Assembly (NCBI GenBank): GCA_027488935.1
Contig: JAIYAP010000027.1
Location: 43,607-107,606 of the forward strand
Source: Saprospiraceae bacterium
GTDB lineage: Bacteria > Bacteroidota > Bacteroidia > Chitinophagales > Saprospiraceae
Reading direction: 5' to 3'
Length of the DNA: 64,000 nt
Shown here: positions 44,801-52,403 of the stretch, one piece after another
How positions within the stretch are numbered: position 1 is the stretch's first letter
Layout: each line of letters opens with the position of its first letter
The notes under the pieces: model-generated
Databases searched by the model: none
Seen by the model: only the letters and a program-made list of their open reading frames with translations
Told to the model about the DNA's origin: nothing
Position numbers and translations under genes: made by a program

Positions 44801-46109
44801 TTTACCGATGGCGATTTCCCATGGGGCTGGTGCAGAAGTACAAAAACCACTGGCGACGGTGGTGATTGGCGGACTTATTTCAGCGACCCTGCTTACGTTG
44901 GTTGTACTGCCGGTGATGTACGAGTGGATCATGGTGCGGGCAGCAAAAAGGCACAAAAAAGGAATGCCCATGTTGATACTCCTCCTGATTTTTGGTTTTA
45001 CAGGTGTTTCTTCCGCCCAACAAATGTTGAGCGAAGCAGATGCCATTCGGCTTGCCCAACAAACACATCCGGGTATGCAGGAAGGTGCATTGCAAATACA
45101 AAAAGAAACAGCCTTGATGCCGACAACCCAGGCAATTGCGCCTTTGCAGGTGTATGCCTGGGGCCCGTTTAACCCCGAAATTGGCGTTTTGCAAGAGTTG
45201 GAGCATCCCGCATTACGGCGGGCCAACAAAGCCGTACAACAGGCGCGTGTCGGTGTCGCAACCGCCGAATCGGAGCAATTTGCCCGAAGATTGCGCCTGG
45301 AAGTTCGACTTACATATGAAAATGCTACTTATTGGCAGGCTAAGCAACAATTATTGAACCAAAAGGACAGTATTTTGAAGGCCTTTGCCAACATGGCTGC
45401 CTTGGAACAAAAGGCAGGAGCCATTTCGGAAGTGTCGCGCCTGCACGCGCTGGCACGCGCACAGGAAGCGCAACTCCTTGCGCAACAAGCAAAGGATCAA
45501 CTGGAAGCCGCAAAGGTTGGACTACAATTGCTGCTGGATTTGTCAGACAAGCCAATTGCGCTTCCGAAGTCGTTTGAGCAGCGCCCGTTTCCCGACACCT
45601 TGCCCTTACAAAGTGTTTACGGTAACTTGTGGCTAGCCGATTTGAATTTAATGCAAACCGAAAAAACGGCTTACCAACAAAAAAGCAAACCCGCATTTAC
45701 CCTCGGTGTGGTAACGAATGTGGATCCCTATAACCGATTGTTGCCTAATGCTTATGTAGGTTTGAAAATCCCCATTGCACAAAAAGCGTACAAAGCGCAA
45801 TTAGAAGCGGGACAATTACAAGTGTTTATTGCCAAATCGCGGGCTGCACAACAAGCGCTGGCGCTGCGCAAACACAGAAATGATATTTTGGCAATCGCCC
45901 ATACGGCCCAGGCAAGTTTGCAATTGCTCCAAACATTTGGCGCAACCCAACAACAAGCACTGTTAGAAGCGGCTGAAACCGAACGCAAAATCGGGGCAAG
46001 TTCAGCCTATGAGTATCTGCAGGCCATTTCAACGGTATTCGATTTGCGCCTGCACCAGGTGGACGCAGTGCACGACTGGAACCAAGCGGTCATTCAATTG
46101 GCGCCATGA
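41856..46109 (+). CDS. czcA: CzcA/CusA heavy-metal RND pump fused to a TolC/CzcC-like outer-membrane channel
   Basis: 1417 residues. Residues 1-1040 are a complete heavy-metal RND transporter (MVWGGFSLTRLPLDAIPDVT, GAIDFGLIVDGAVIIVENI with the TM4 acidic residue used for proton relay, QLDEGDFVIELRMLPGTSL, 12 TMs). At about 1045 a second signal-like helix (MPMLILLLIFGFTGVSSAQQ) leads into a TolC/CzcC-type helical domain (LSEADAIRLAQQTHPGMQEG to ASSAYEYLQAISTVFDLRL). The fusion is common in Bacteroidota, which supports one gene and not a missed stop. Exports divalent cations or Cu/Ag; the metal is not decidable here. The adaptor gene follows. Confidence 0.95.
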   Translation: MIQHIIQYAVRNPLFVLLGTFALMVWGGFSLTRLPLDAIPDVTNNQVVVATQAPNLSAIEMEQYVTYPVEIAVRNIPGLEGIRSVSQFGLSIVTLNFKESVDLYFARSQVNERLQTVRNEIPASFGIPTMNPVTTGLGEIFQYVIKPIQASDTSWSLMELRDVQDWVVKKQLIGVEGVAEISSYGGHLKQWHVKVRPEQLQNNGVTLQEVFNAVASGNENTGAAYIEKDARNYFIRGLGVAKGKNDLEQTLVKVNQGVPVLVKDVADIEEGSAIRYGALTQNDQEAVGGIVLMLKGANSRQVVVNVKERLKIVEKSLPPGLKIESFLDRELLIDRAVATVSRNLMEGGLIVIFVLVLLLGHLRAGLIVASVIPLAMLFAIGCMVTFGVSGNLMSLGAIDFGLIVDGAVIIVENIIRLLHERVGGDRKKIVEEGASGMAQSSFFGQIIILIVYLPLLTLSGIEGKMFKPMALTVVFALAGAVLLSLTYVPALSAILLKKDHSGRETFSDRLVRVLLRVYNPVIEWALLYKRWVVGIAGVLLIGAFLLFRQMGGEFIPQLDEGDFVIELRMLPGTSLSQMVKSGEVASAQILRNFPTEVYTCTGKIGTSEVPIDPMSIEEMDMVLTMHDRNTWQRCKNRADFEAQLKLVLDSIPGIFTSIQQPIAMRFNELMTGAKTDVIIKVLGNDLEVLATTANQIVKNINRIPGAVDVSVAKAEGLPQIFVEWRRDDLARYGVSIADANLVLRMAMAGQRAGIILEENRRYDVVVNLNYDAQQPLEALGKLQVLGANGIMVPLRELANIEIKDGPMAVFREDGERCINVNLNVRGRDVQSVVSEVQAVVDQKIKLPIGYRVTYGGQFENLQNASARLALVVPAALLLILLLLYLSFGRVRESLLIFSAIPFSAVGGVLSLWLRDMPFSISAGVGFIALFGVAVLNGMVLIGYFKQLEQEFPDITIRERVLKGVFTRFRPVIMTATVASLGFLPMAISHGAGAEVQKPLATVVIGGLISATLLTLVVLPVMYEWIMVRAAKRHKKGMPMLILLLIFGFTGVSSAQQMLSEADAIRLAQQTHPGMQEGALQIQKETALMPTTQAIAPLQVYAWGPFNPEIGVLQELEHPALRRANKAVQQARVGVATAESEQFARRLRLEVRLTYENATYWQAKQQLLNQKDSILKAFANMAALEQKAGAISEVSRLHALARAQEAQLLAQQAKDQLEAAKVGLQLLLDLSDKPIALPKSFEQRPFPDTLPLQSVYGNLWLADLNLMQTEKTAYQQKSKPAFTLGVVTNVDPYNRLLPNAYVGLKIPIAQKAYKAQLEAGQLQVFIAKSRAAQQALALRKHRNDILAIAHTAQASLQLLQTFGATQQQALLEAAETERKIGASSAYEYLQAISTVFDLRLHQVDAVHDWNQAVIQLAP

Positions 46110-46207
46110 GTATTCGGTTGAGTACCCCATTTTACAGATTGAGCGGTCTGTTTTCCAGGTCCGGTACAATTCAAACAATAAATTCACGTTTTTAACCTTC
46201 CTTTATC

Positions 46208-47368
46208 ATGCAAAAAGCAATTTTTGTCTTGTTTTTATACTTAATACTGGCGGGCTGCGGCGCTTCATCCACTGCACCAGCAACAACCGAAGCACCCACC
46301 ACCACAACACCCGAAACCCTTACCCTTAGCCGGGATCAAATAAAAATGATGTCATTGGAAATGGGCCCAGCCATGCTGAGGACCATCGCAAACAACTTTC
46401 AGGCCAACGGCATGGTGGCGGTATTACCTCAAAACCGGGCTGCTGTGAGCGCCAAACTAACCGGTCGTGTCGAAGCGGTTTTAGTGCATGAAGGCCAAAA
46501 TGTAAAAAAAGGACATGTGTTGTTTCGTATTGCAACCACCGCTTTAATTGAAATTGAACAAGCCTATTTGCATGCAAAAGCGGATCTGGTATTTCTCGAA
46601 AAAGAACTGGAACGTCAGCGGAGTTTACAAACCTCCAGTGCAGGTGCTGCCAAAAACCTGGAGGAAATACAATCCAAATACCTGCGTGCTAAGGCTGATT
46701 TAGCCGGAAATGCTGCTAAATTGCAATATTTGAATATCGGGACCGAACAGTGGAAGGATCCTGAGCAATTGAAAATGAGTCCGTTCTTTGACGTAACTGC
46801 CCCCATTTCTGGCAATGTGACCGAAATTCCGATCAGCATTGGCCAGGTAATTACGGAAGGTACTTTGCTCTGTAGCATCATCAATGCCAACGAACATTTG
46901 CACGCACATGTAGAGGTTTTTGCACAAAATGCAGCCGAAATTAGGGAAGGTCAAGCCGTCGTGATTCGTTTTCCTGGGGGACAACATGCCGATATGCGCA
47001 GTGAAGTGGAATACATCAGCCGAGAATTGAATGCCGAAACCAAAACAATTTCGCTCCATGTGCCGCTACCAGATGGAAAAGGAATCGTGCCCGGCATGGC
47101 ATTAACGGCTTTAATTGAACACTCCGGTAAACAATCATCCGCCCTGCCCGACGTCGCCATTTTGCAGGAAGGGGAGGCGGTGTATTGTTTTGTGGTGGAA
47201 AAAGAAGATGCCATGGGTGTCGGATTCCGGAAAGTATTGCTCCATACCAACGGGCAATCAGATGGTTTTTGGGGCTTTTCTGATCCATTTCCTGAAAATA
47301 CCCGGTTTGTCTTAAAAGGTGCTTCCATTTTGGATGGCGCTTTGAAAAAAGACCAAATGCAAGAATAG
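46208..47368 (+). CDS. czcB: RND efflux periplasmic adaptor (CzcB/CusB-like) lipoprotein
   Basis: 386 residues. Lipobox LAGC (Cys at 17). Membrane-fusion protein layout: barrel-sandwich (AAVSAKLTGRVEAVLVHEGQ NVKKGHVLF), a helical hairpin (YLHAKADLVFLEKELERQRS), lipoyl half (PFFDVTAPISGNVTEIPISI) and beta-barrel (VVIRFPGGQHADMRSEVEYI). It links the CzcA inner-membrane part to the TolC part. Same operon as czcA (98-bp gap). Its TAG stop is the first part of an intergenic repeat element. Confidence 0.9.
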   Translation: MQKAIFVLFLYLILAGCGASSTAPATTEAPTTTTPETLTLSRDQIKMMSLEMGPAMLRTIANNFQANGMVAVLPQNRAAVSAKLTGRVEAVLVHEGQNVKKGHVLFRIATTALIEIEQAYLHAKADLVFLEKELERQRSLQTSSAGAAKNLEEIQSKYLRAKADLAGNAAKLQYLNIGTEQWKDPEQLKMSPFFDVTAPISGNVTEIPISIGQVITEGTLLCSIINANEHLHAHVEVFAQNAAEIREGQAVVIRFPGGQHADMRSEVEYISRELNAETKTISLHVPLPDGKGIVPGMALTALIEHSGKQSSALPDVAILQEGEAVYCFVVEKEDAMGVGFRKVLLHTNGQSDGFWGFSDPFPENTRFVLKGASILDGALKKDQMQE

Positions 47369-47427
47369 ACTTGTTGCAATGGGAAGTAAAACGACAAAAA
47401 CAGTTTAACGCCCCATAGCAACAAGTC
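47366..47427. repeat. Intergenic inverted repeat, TAGACTTGT type, copy 2
   Basis: Arms GACTTGTTGC (47368-47377) and GCAACAAGTC (47418-47427). The left half (TAGACTTGTTG, GGGAAGTAAA, CGACAA) matches copy 1 at 36738-36774 read on the minus strand. The TAG is also the czcB stop codon. It may serve as terminator for the metal operon. Confidence 0.6.
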
Positions 47428-47478
47428 CAATAAATCCAACCACTTCAATTTTTCAATCAGTTTAATCTGAATTTAAAC

Positions 47479-48222
47479 ATGAAAAAGTACCTTTTCCCAT
47501 TTACCTTGTTTGTGCTTGCAATAGTCGCAATCCTCCCCAATGCTTGCAAACACGAGCCAAACCTGATTCCAACCGACCCCAATGGCCAAGATACGACCTT
47601 AGTACCGGTTGATTCGGTAGATCTGAGCGGTTTTCCTTGTAGTTCGGACACCGTTTATTTTCAAAATCAGGTTTTACCCCTGCTGATTTCACAGTGCGCG
47701 CAGGCAGGTTGCCACAATGCTGCTTCCCATCAAGACGGCGTGTATATCACTGATTACGCCAAAATTATGCAAAATATCAAAGCGTTTAATCCAAACAACA
47801 GTAAACTCTACAAAGTGATTGTTACCACTGATAATGGAGATCGTATGCCCCCAGCGCCAGCCGCTAAATGGACTACAACGCAGGTTGATTTGCTGAAAAA
47901 ATGGATCAATCAGGGCGCGCTCAACAATTCCTGCAATGAAAACTATGGTGCTTGCGATACCACGGGCATCACTTACACGAATACCATCAAACCTTTGATG
48001 GATAATAAATGTGTGGGTTGCCATCATACGTATTCTACCACTGGCGGCGGTTTTGACCTGAGTTCTTACGAAACCGTGAAGGCGGTTGGATTGAGCGGCG
48101 ATTTGTACGGTGATATCGCTTACCTGCCGGGCTTCAACAAAATGCCCAAAGGCGGCGCTAAATTGTCATCGTGTACCATTCATCAAGTGGATGCCTGGGT
48201 ACGCGCCGGGATGCCTAAATAG
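47479..48222 (+). CDS. Cytochrome c-like lipoprotein
   Basis: 247 residues. Lipobox-like NAC (Cys at 23) after a signal helix. Two heme-c-like sites: CAQAGCH (C-x4-CH variant, as in planctomycete-type cytochrome domains) near residue 74 and the canonical CVGCHH near 180. The DRMPP motif follows each type of domain in this family. It is probably an envelope electron carrier. ATG start. No oxidase or partner is adjacent; YceI follows after 172 bp. Confidence 0.75.
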   Translation: MKKYLFPFTLFVLAIVAILPNACKHEPNLIPTDPNGQDTTLVPVDSVDLSGFPCSSDTVYFQNQVLPLLISQCAQAGCHNAASHQDGVYITDYAKIMQNIKAFNPNNSKLYKVIVTTDNGDRMPPAPAAKWTTTQVDLLKKWINQGALNNSCNENYGACDTTGITYTNTIKPLMDNKCVGCHHTYSTTGGGFDLSSYETVKAVGLSGDLYGDIAYLPGFNKMPKGGAKLSSCTIHQVDAWVRAGMPK

Positions 48223-48394
48223 GAAAACGTTTTCGGGGGGAATTCTGCCTTGTTCGCCTGTACATTTTACGGTTTCGGCAAATAGCGTACATACTTGAGG
48301 TATCCTTTCGACGTTTAAAAAGTCTTAATTGTCAAACAGATTCAACAGATTGAATCAAACAAATTCTTTAAATCACATACCTTATTTCCTTATC
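48223..48394. other. Intergenic region upstream of yceI
   Basis: Contains a 12-bp perfect palindrome GAAAACGTTTTC at 48223-48234, directly at the end of the cytochrome gene. No promoter box fits the consensus well. Confidence 0.4.
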
Positions 48395-48964
48395 ATGTTG
48401 CAAAAAACATTTTGTTCGCTTCTCACTGCACTTTTAATAGTTTGCATCGCACCAGCTGTACAAGCGCAGAAATATTTCAGCCGCAATGCAAAAGTGGCAT
48501 TTGACGCAACTGTAAAATCTTCTCCAGAGAAAATTGCTGCGGTGTCAAACAGTGGAACCATTGTATTGGATAAAGCAACCGGCTCCATTCAGACAGCCGT
48601 TCTATTAAAAGGACTTTTGTTTGAAAAAGCGTTGATGCAAGAGCATTTCAATGAAAACTATGTAGAATCTTCCAAATACCCGAAAGCAGAATTTAAAGGA
48701 AAATTGGAAAACCCGGGTGCCATTGATTTTACAAAAGATGGCAATTATACCGGTACTTTGAACGGAACGATGAGCCTGCACGGGGAGCATAAAGAAATGA
48801 AAGCACCCGTTTCTTTTACCGTAAAGTCGGGTAAAATTACCGCAAAAGCCAATTTTTCACTGGTTTTGGCCGATTATAAAGTGGATATTCCTTCTTTAGT
48901 GGCCGATAAAGTGGCAAAACAGGCTAGTATCGAAGTAACAACGACACTGGAACTACTGAAATAA
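48395..48964 (+). CDS. YceI family protein
   Basis: 189 residues from the ATG of MLQKTFCSLL; the upstream TTG start is rejected because it would bury the signal peptide. Signal peptide 1-24 (VQAQ). YceI beta-barrel lipocalin-like fold: HFNENYVESSKYPKAEFKG, GTLNGTMSLHGEHKEMKAPV, FSLVLADYKVDIP. YceI proteins bind polyisoprenoids in the periplasm. A strong terminator follows. No T9SS tail. Confidence 0.9.
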   Translation: MLQKTFCSLLTALLIVCIAPAVQAQKYFSRNAKVAFDATVKSSPEKIAAVSNSGTIVLDKATGSIQTAVLLKGLLFEKALMQEHFNENYVESSKYPKAEFKGKLENPGAIDFTKDGNYTGTLNGTMSLHGEHKEMKAPVSFTVKSGKITAKANFSLVLADYKVDIPSLVADKVAKQASIEVTTTLELLK

Positions 48965-48990
48965 GCTGGTTTGCCAGCAAATAAACACAA

Positions 48991-49024
48991 GTCAACGTTC
49001 GCAAGGGCGTTGACATTTTTTTTG
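48991..49024 (+). terminator. Terminator after yceI
   Basis: Stem GTCAACG / CGTTGAC (7 bp, 10-nt loop) followed by nine T in ten bases. It separates yceI from the TetR promoter. Confidence 0.85.
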
Positions 49025-49038
49025 TGTTAAGTATTAAT

Positions 49039-49075
49039 CAAACGTTTGTTTAGTTTTTTAATCATTGTACCTTTG
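49039..49075 (+). promoter_or_regulatory. Promoter and operator-like palindrome of the TetR-Emr operon
   Basis: TTG at 49046-49048, a 19-bp spacer and TACCTTTG at 49068-49075, a textbook Bacteroidota promoter. The 10-bp palindrome CAAACGTTTG (49039-49048) covers the -33 box, the position expected for autorepression by the TetR protein encoded 25 bp downstream. Confidence 0.7.
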
Positions 49076-49099
49076 CGGTGCTTTTAAGAAGGCAATTTT

Positions 49100-49732
49100 A
49101 TGATGCAGGCTAATTCAATTGAAAAATCCGACAAACGGCAACACCTTATTCAGGTTGCGGAGTTGTTGTTTGCCCAACATGGCTATGAAGCGGTTTCAAT
49201 TCGGCAACTTGCCAAAGAAGCAGGTGTCAACTTAGCCATGATTAGCTATTATTTTGGTTCGAAAGAAGGTTTGTTTGCAGCCATCCTCGAAAACAAAATA
49301 CCCCGTACGCGGGAAAAGTTGGAAGAGATTATGGCGCAAACAACCGATCCCTGGGAACGGATCGCGCGCACGGTTGATATTTATGTGGATTCGATGTTTA
49401 GCAACCACAGTTTTAGCCGCGTGATCACCCGCGAAATGTCTACCCGACAACGGCCGGATAATGTAAAACTGATTGTGGAGCACATTTCCAAAAATATGCG
49501 CATCATCCGTGGATTTATGGAAGAAGGCCAGGCCTCCGGGCAATTTAGGGACGTAGACAATAATTTAACCCTTGCCTCTTTTTTTGGCACCCTGACTACT
49601 ATGATCAACAATACCGGTATGATGTGCATGCTTTCTGGCGAAGTCGACGAAGCGGTTATTTATACTGAAAGGTATAAAGACCGTGTACGCGCCCACCTAA
49701 AATCAATGCTTAATCATCATTTAATACCATAA
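49100..49732 (+). CDS. TetR family transcriptional regulator
   Basis: 210 residues. N-terminal HTH at about 13-60 (LIQVAELLFAQHGYEAVSIR QLAKEAGVNLAMISYYFGSKEGLF), followed by a ligand-binding helical domain of the CerR/AcrR type. It probably represses the efflux genes downstream and itself through the palindrome over its promoter; the inducer would be a substrate of the pump. The gene starts at ATG 49100 (a second ATG follows directly) and lies 128 bp before the TolC gene. Confidence 0.9.
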   Translation: MMQANSIEKSDKRQHLIQVAELLFAQHGYEAVSIRQLAKEAGVNLAMISYYFGSKEGLFAAILENKIPRTREKLEEIMAQTTDPWERIARTVDIYVDSMFSNHSFSRVITREMSTRQRPDNVKLIVEHISKNMRIIRGFMEEGQASGQFRDVDNNLTLASFFGTLTTMINNTGMMCMLSGEVDEAVIYTERYKDRVRAHLKSMLNHHLIP

Positions 49733-49860
49733 ACGGCTATGGAAATTTGCCGAACGCAGGCCACAATTCAAATTTGAACAGGCACTAAATCCGTTTTTTA
49801 AAGTCGGTTATTGCAAAATAGCCATTTGATGCATCCTTTTACGATCTATCTCTATTTGTT

Positions 49861-51189
49861 ATGATTCTTTTTTTTAAACTAAGCAGGACGATCCTCTTGC
49901 TTTTGCTGCCCGCAAGTATGTGGGCACAGACACTCGAATTGCGCCGACTGACCCTGGAGGAGGTGGTACAACTTGGACTTTCCAACAGCAAGCAATTGCA
50001 AATTAGCAATGCAAAATTAGCGGCAGCGCATGCCAAAACCAATCAACTACACGATGCATTTGTTCCTGCGCTCACCTACACCGGCGCGTACAACCGCCTG
50101 AGCAGCAATGTGCCTGAATTCGGATTTACCCTCCCAAGTGGGGAGTATAAAGTGCTGAATCCGCTGATTGTCAATCAGTTTAGCAATAAAATTGGGGTCT
50201 CAGAAGCGGTGTTTACGGGTTTTCGAGCCTTAAATGCCTTAAAAGGCAATGAATTTCTCGAAAATGCAGCGCGCATCGATGTCGAACGCGATCAGAAAGA
50301 GGTACATCTGAACCTAATCTCGGCGGGCATCAACCTGTATAAATTGCAGGAAGCGCAACGGTCCATTCAAGCCAGCTTGATTTCAGCACGCAGCCGGGTG
50401 GTAGATTTGAAAAAATTGCGCGATCAAGGCCTTGCGCTCGACAATGATATGCTCAAAGCAGAACTTATTGTTAGTCAATTGGAAACCGCTCAAATTGAAA
50501 CCGAAAACGGCCTGCACGCAAATGTCTTTTCACTTGCAGTGCTGTTGGGTTTGCCTGAAAGTACCGAAATTCGATTAGACAGTTCAGGAATCTCCGGCGT
50601 AAATGCCGATGCTACCTTGGCTGCTTTTTTAGACAACGCGGCCAATCGTGCCGATGTGCGTGCCGCCGGAATGCGCAAAGAAGCAGCGGTCAAACAAATT
50701 GAATATTACAAAGGGAGCCGCCTCCCGTTGGTCAATGTGGGGGCAAATCTGTACATCAACAACCCCAATTCGCGCTTTTTTCCACCCGAAGCAACCTTCA
50801 AAACCACCTGGGATGCAGGCGTTTCGCTCAATTGGAACCTCAGCACCCTTTACACCTCCAAACACACCATTGAGGAGGCAAAAGCGACCTTTTTACAGTC
50901 CAATTTGCAGCAAACACAACTGACCGAATCGGCACGCAGTGAAATTGCGAACCAATATTACAACTGGCAAACCGCCCGCAGCAAAAAAGAACTTGCGATC
51001 AAAAGTTTGCAACAAGCCCTCGAAAATCAAAAAGTAATGCGTGCACGTCTGAACCAGCAAATCGCTACACCCACCGAATTACTGGATGCGGATACACTCC
51101 AAATTCAAGCCGAAATCAATCGAATTTCCGCCAATGCGGATGCGCAACTTGCTTATTACAAACTGCTTAAAAGTGCAGGCAAACTTTAA
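49861..51189 (+). CDS. TolC family outer-membrane efflux protein
   Basis: 442 residues, signal peptide 1-21 (MWAQ). Two TolC repeats with helical hairpins (LTLEEVVQLGLSNSKQLQIS, LISARSRVVDLKKLRDQGLA, NQQIATPTELLDADTLQIQA) and the SEIANQYYNWQTARSKKELA segment. It forms the outer-membrane channel of the pump encoded with it. Starts at ATG; 33 bp before the adaptor gene. Confidence 0.9.
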   Translation: MILFFKLSRTILLLLLPASMWAQTLELRRLTLEEVVQLGLSNSKQLQISNAKLAAAHAKTNQLHDAFVPALTYTGAYNRLSSNVPEFGFTLPSGEYKVLNPLIVNQFSNKIGVSEAVFTGFRALNALKGNEFLENAARIDVERDQKEVHLNLISAGINLYKLQEAQRSIQASLISARSRVVDLKKLRDQGLALDNDMLKAELIVSQLETAQIETENGLHANVFSLAVLLGLPESTEIRLDSSGISGVNADATLAAFLDNAANRADVRAAGMRKEAAVKQIEYYKGSRLPLVNVGANLYINNPNSRFFPPEATFKTTWDAGVSLNWNLSTLYTSKHTIEEAKATFLQSNLQQTQLTESARSEIANQYYNWQTARSKKELAIKSLQQALENQKVMRARLNQQIATPTELLDADTLQIQAEINRISANADAQLAYYKLLKSAGKL

Positions 51190-51222
51190 ACCAACGCTCC
51201 AATTCAGGAAAAAACAACTGTC

Positions 51223-52368
51223 ATGAATAAAAAATTAGTCTTTCGCGTAATACTAGGCGCAGTGATCTTAGTCGCCGGCATTTATATCTTTAACACCGTT
51301 CGGTTTATGCTCACCCATGAGGATACCGAAAATGCATACCTGGAAACAGATATTACCACGATTTCTCCCAAGATTCAAGGGTATATTACTTCGGTTCGGG
51401 TAAAGGAAAACCAGGAAGTAAAAGCAGGCGATACCTTGTTTGTACTCGACAACCGGGAATATCTTCTGCGGGTAATGCAGGCAGAAGCTGCCCTTCAAAA
51501 TGCAGAAGCAAACGTGAAATCCATCGCTGCAAATGCTACTGCAGCAGGTGCCAATACCATTACGGCCGAAGCCAATACCCAGAGCAGTGAAGCCCAAACG
51601 GACGTTTCATCAGCCACTGTCCGCACCGCCGAAGCCAATGTTGAAGGCGCAAAAGCACGCGCATGGCAGGCTGCCCAGGATTTCAAACGGTATGAAATTT
51701 TGGTAAAACAAAATGCGGTGACCCAACAGCAATTTGATGTAGCCAAGTCCAATAAAGAAAATACGGAAGCGACCTATCAGGCGTCTTTGGCACAATTGGA
51801 TGCAGCGAAAAAGCAAGTGGAAGTCAACCGCCGCCAAACGACCGCTGGCCAACGCCAAAAATCAGCTATTGCAAGCCAGGCGGATGCTGCTAATCGCAAT
51901 GTAAGCCTCGCGCAAACCCTGGTTGCACAACGCCGGGTTGAACTGGAAACTGCACAATTGAACCTGTCTTATACCGTGATCGTAGCGCCTTCACATGGTG
52001 TAATTGCTAAAAAAGCGGGTCAAACCGGACAGTTTGTTAATATTGGCAGTCCGTTGTGCAGCTTGGTAAGCAATACCGGCTTGTGGGCAACCGCCAATTT
52101 TAAAGAAACACAAGTTGCAGGGATGAAAGCAGGCCAACACGTGGATGTAAAGGTGGATGCTTACGGCGGCAAAGTATTTAACGGCACAATTGAAAGTATA
52201 GCCCCGGCAACAGGGGCCAAATTCAGCCTGCTGCCGCCCGATAATGCCAGCGGTAACTTTGTAAAAGTGGTGCAGCGTATTCCAGTGCGCATTGCTTTGA
52301 CCGATACGCCCGATCCTGCATTCCCGTTGCGTGCAGGGATGAGTGTGGAAGTCATTGTGCCGAATTAA
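51223..52368 (+). CDS. HlyD/EmrA family membrane-fusion protein
   Basis: 381 residues. One N-terminal TM (6-24), then barrel-sandwich halves (TTISPKIQGYITSVRVKENQ; LNLSYTVIVAPSHGVIAKKA) around a long Ala/Gln/Glu-rich helical hairpin (about 85-230) and a C-terminal barrel (VDVKVDAYGGKVFNGTIESI). Periplasmic adaptor between the DHA2 pump and TolC. 35 bp separate it from the pump gene. The helical part has repeated alanine-rich heptads. Confidence 0.9.
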   Translation: MNKKLVFRVILGAVILVAGIYIFNTVRFMLTHEDTENAYLETDITTISPKIQGYITSVRVKENQEVKAGDTLFVLDNREYLLRVMQAEAALQNAEANVKSIAANATAAGANTITAEANTQSSEAQTDVSSATVRTAEANVEGAKARAWQAAQDFKRYEILVKQNAVTQQQFDVAKSNKENTEATYQASLAQLDAAKKQVEVNRRQTTAGQRQKSAIASQADAANRNVSLAQTLVAQRRVELETAQLNLSYTVIVAPSHGVIAKKAGQTGQFVNIGSPLCSLVSNTGLWATANFKETQVAGMKAGQHVDVKVDAYGGKVFNGTIESIAPATGAKFSLLPPDNASGNFVKVVQRIPVRIALTDTPDPAFPLRAGMSVEVIVPN

Positions 52369-52403
52369 TCTTGATCCCTCATCACCTTATTCTTTTTTAA
52401 AAG

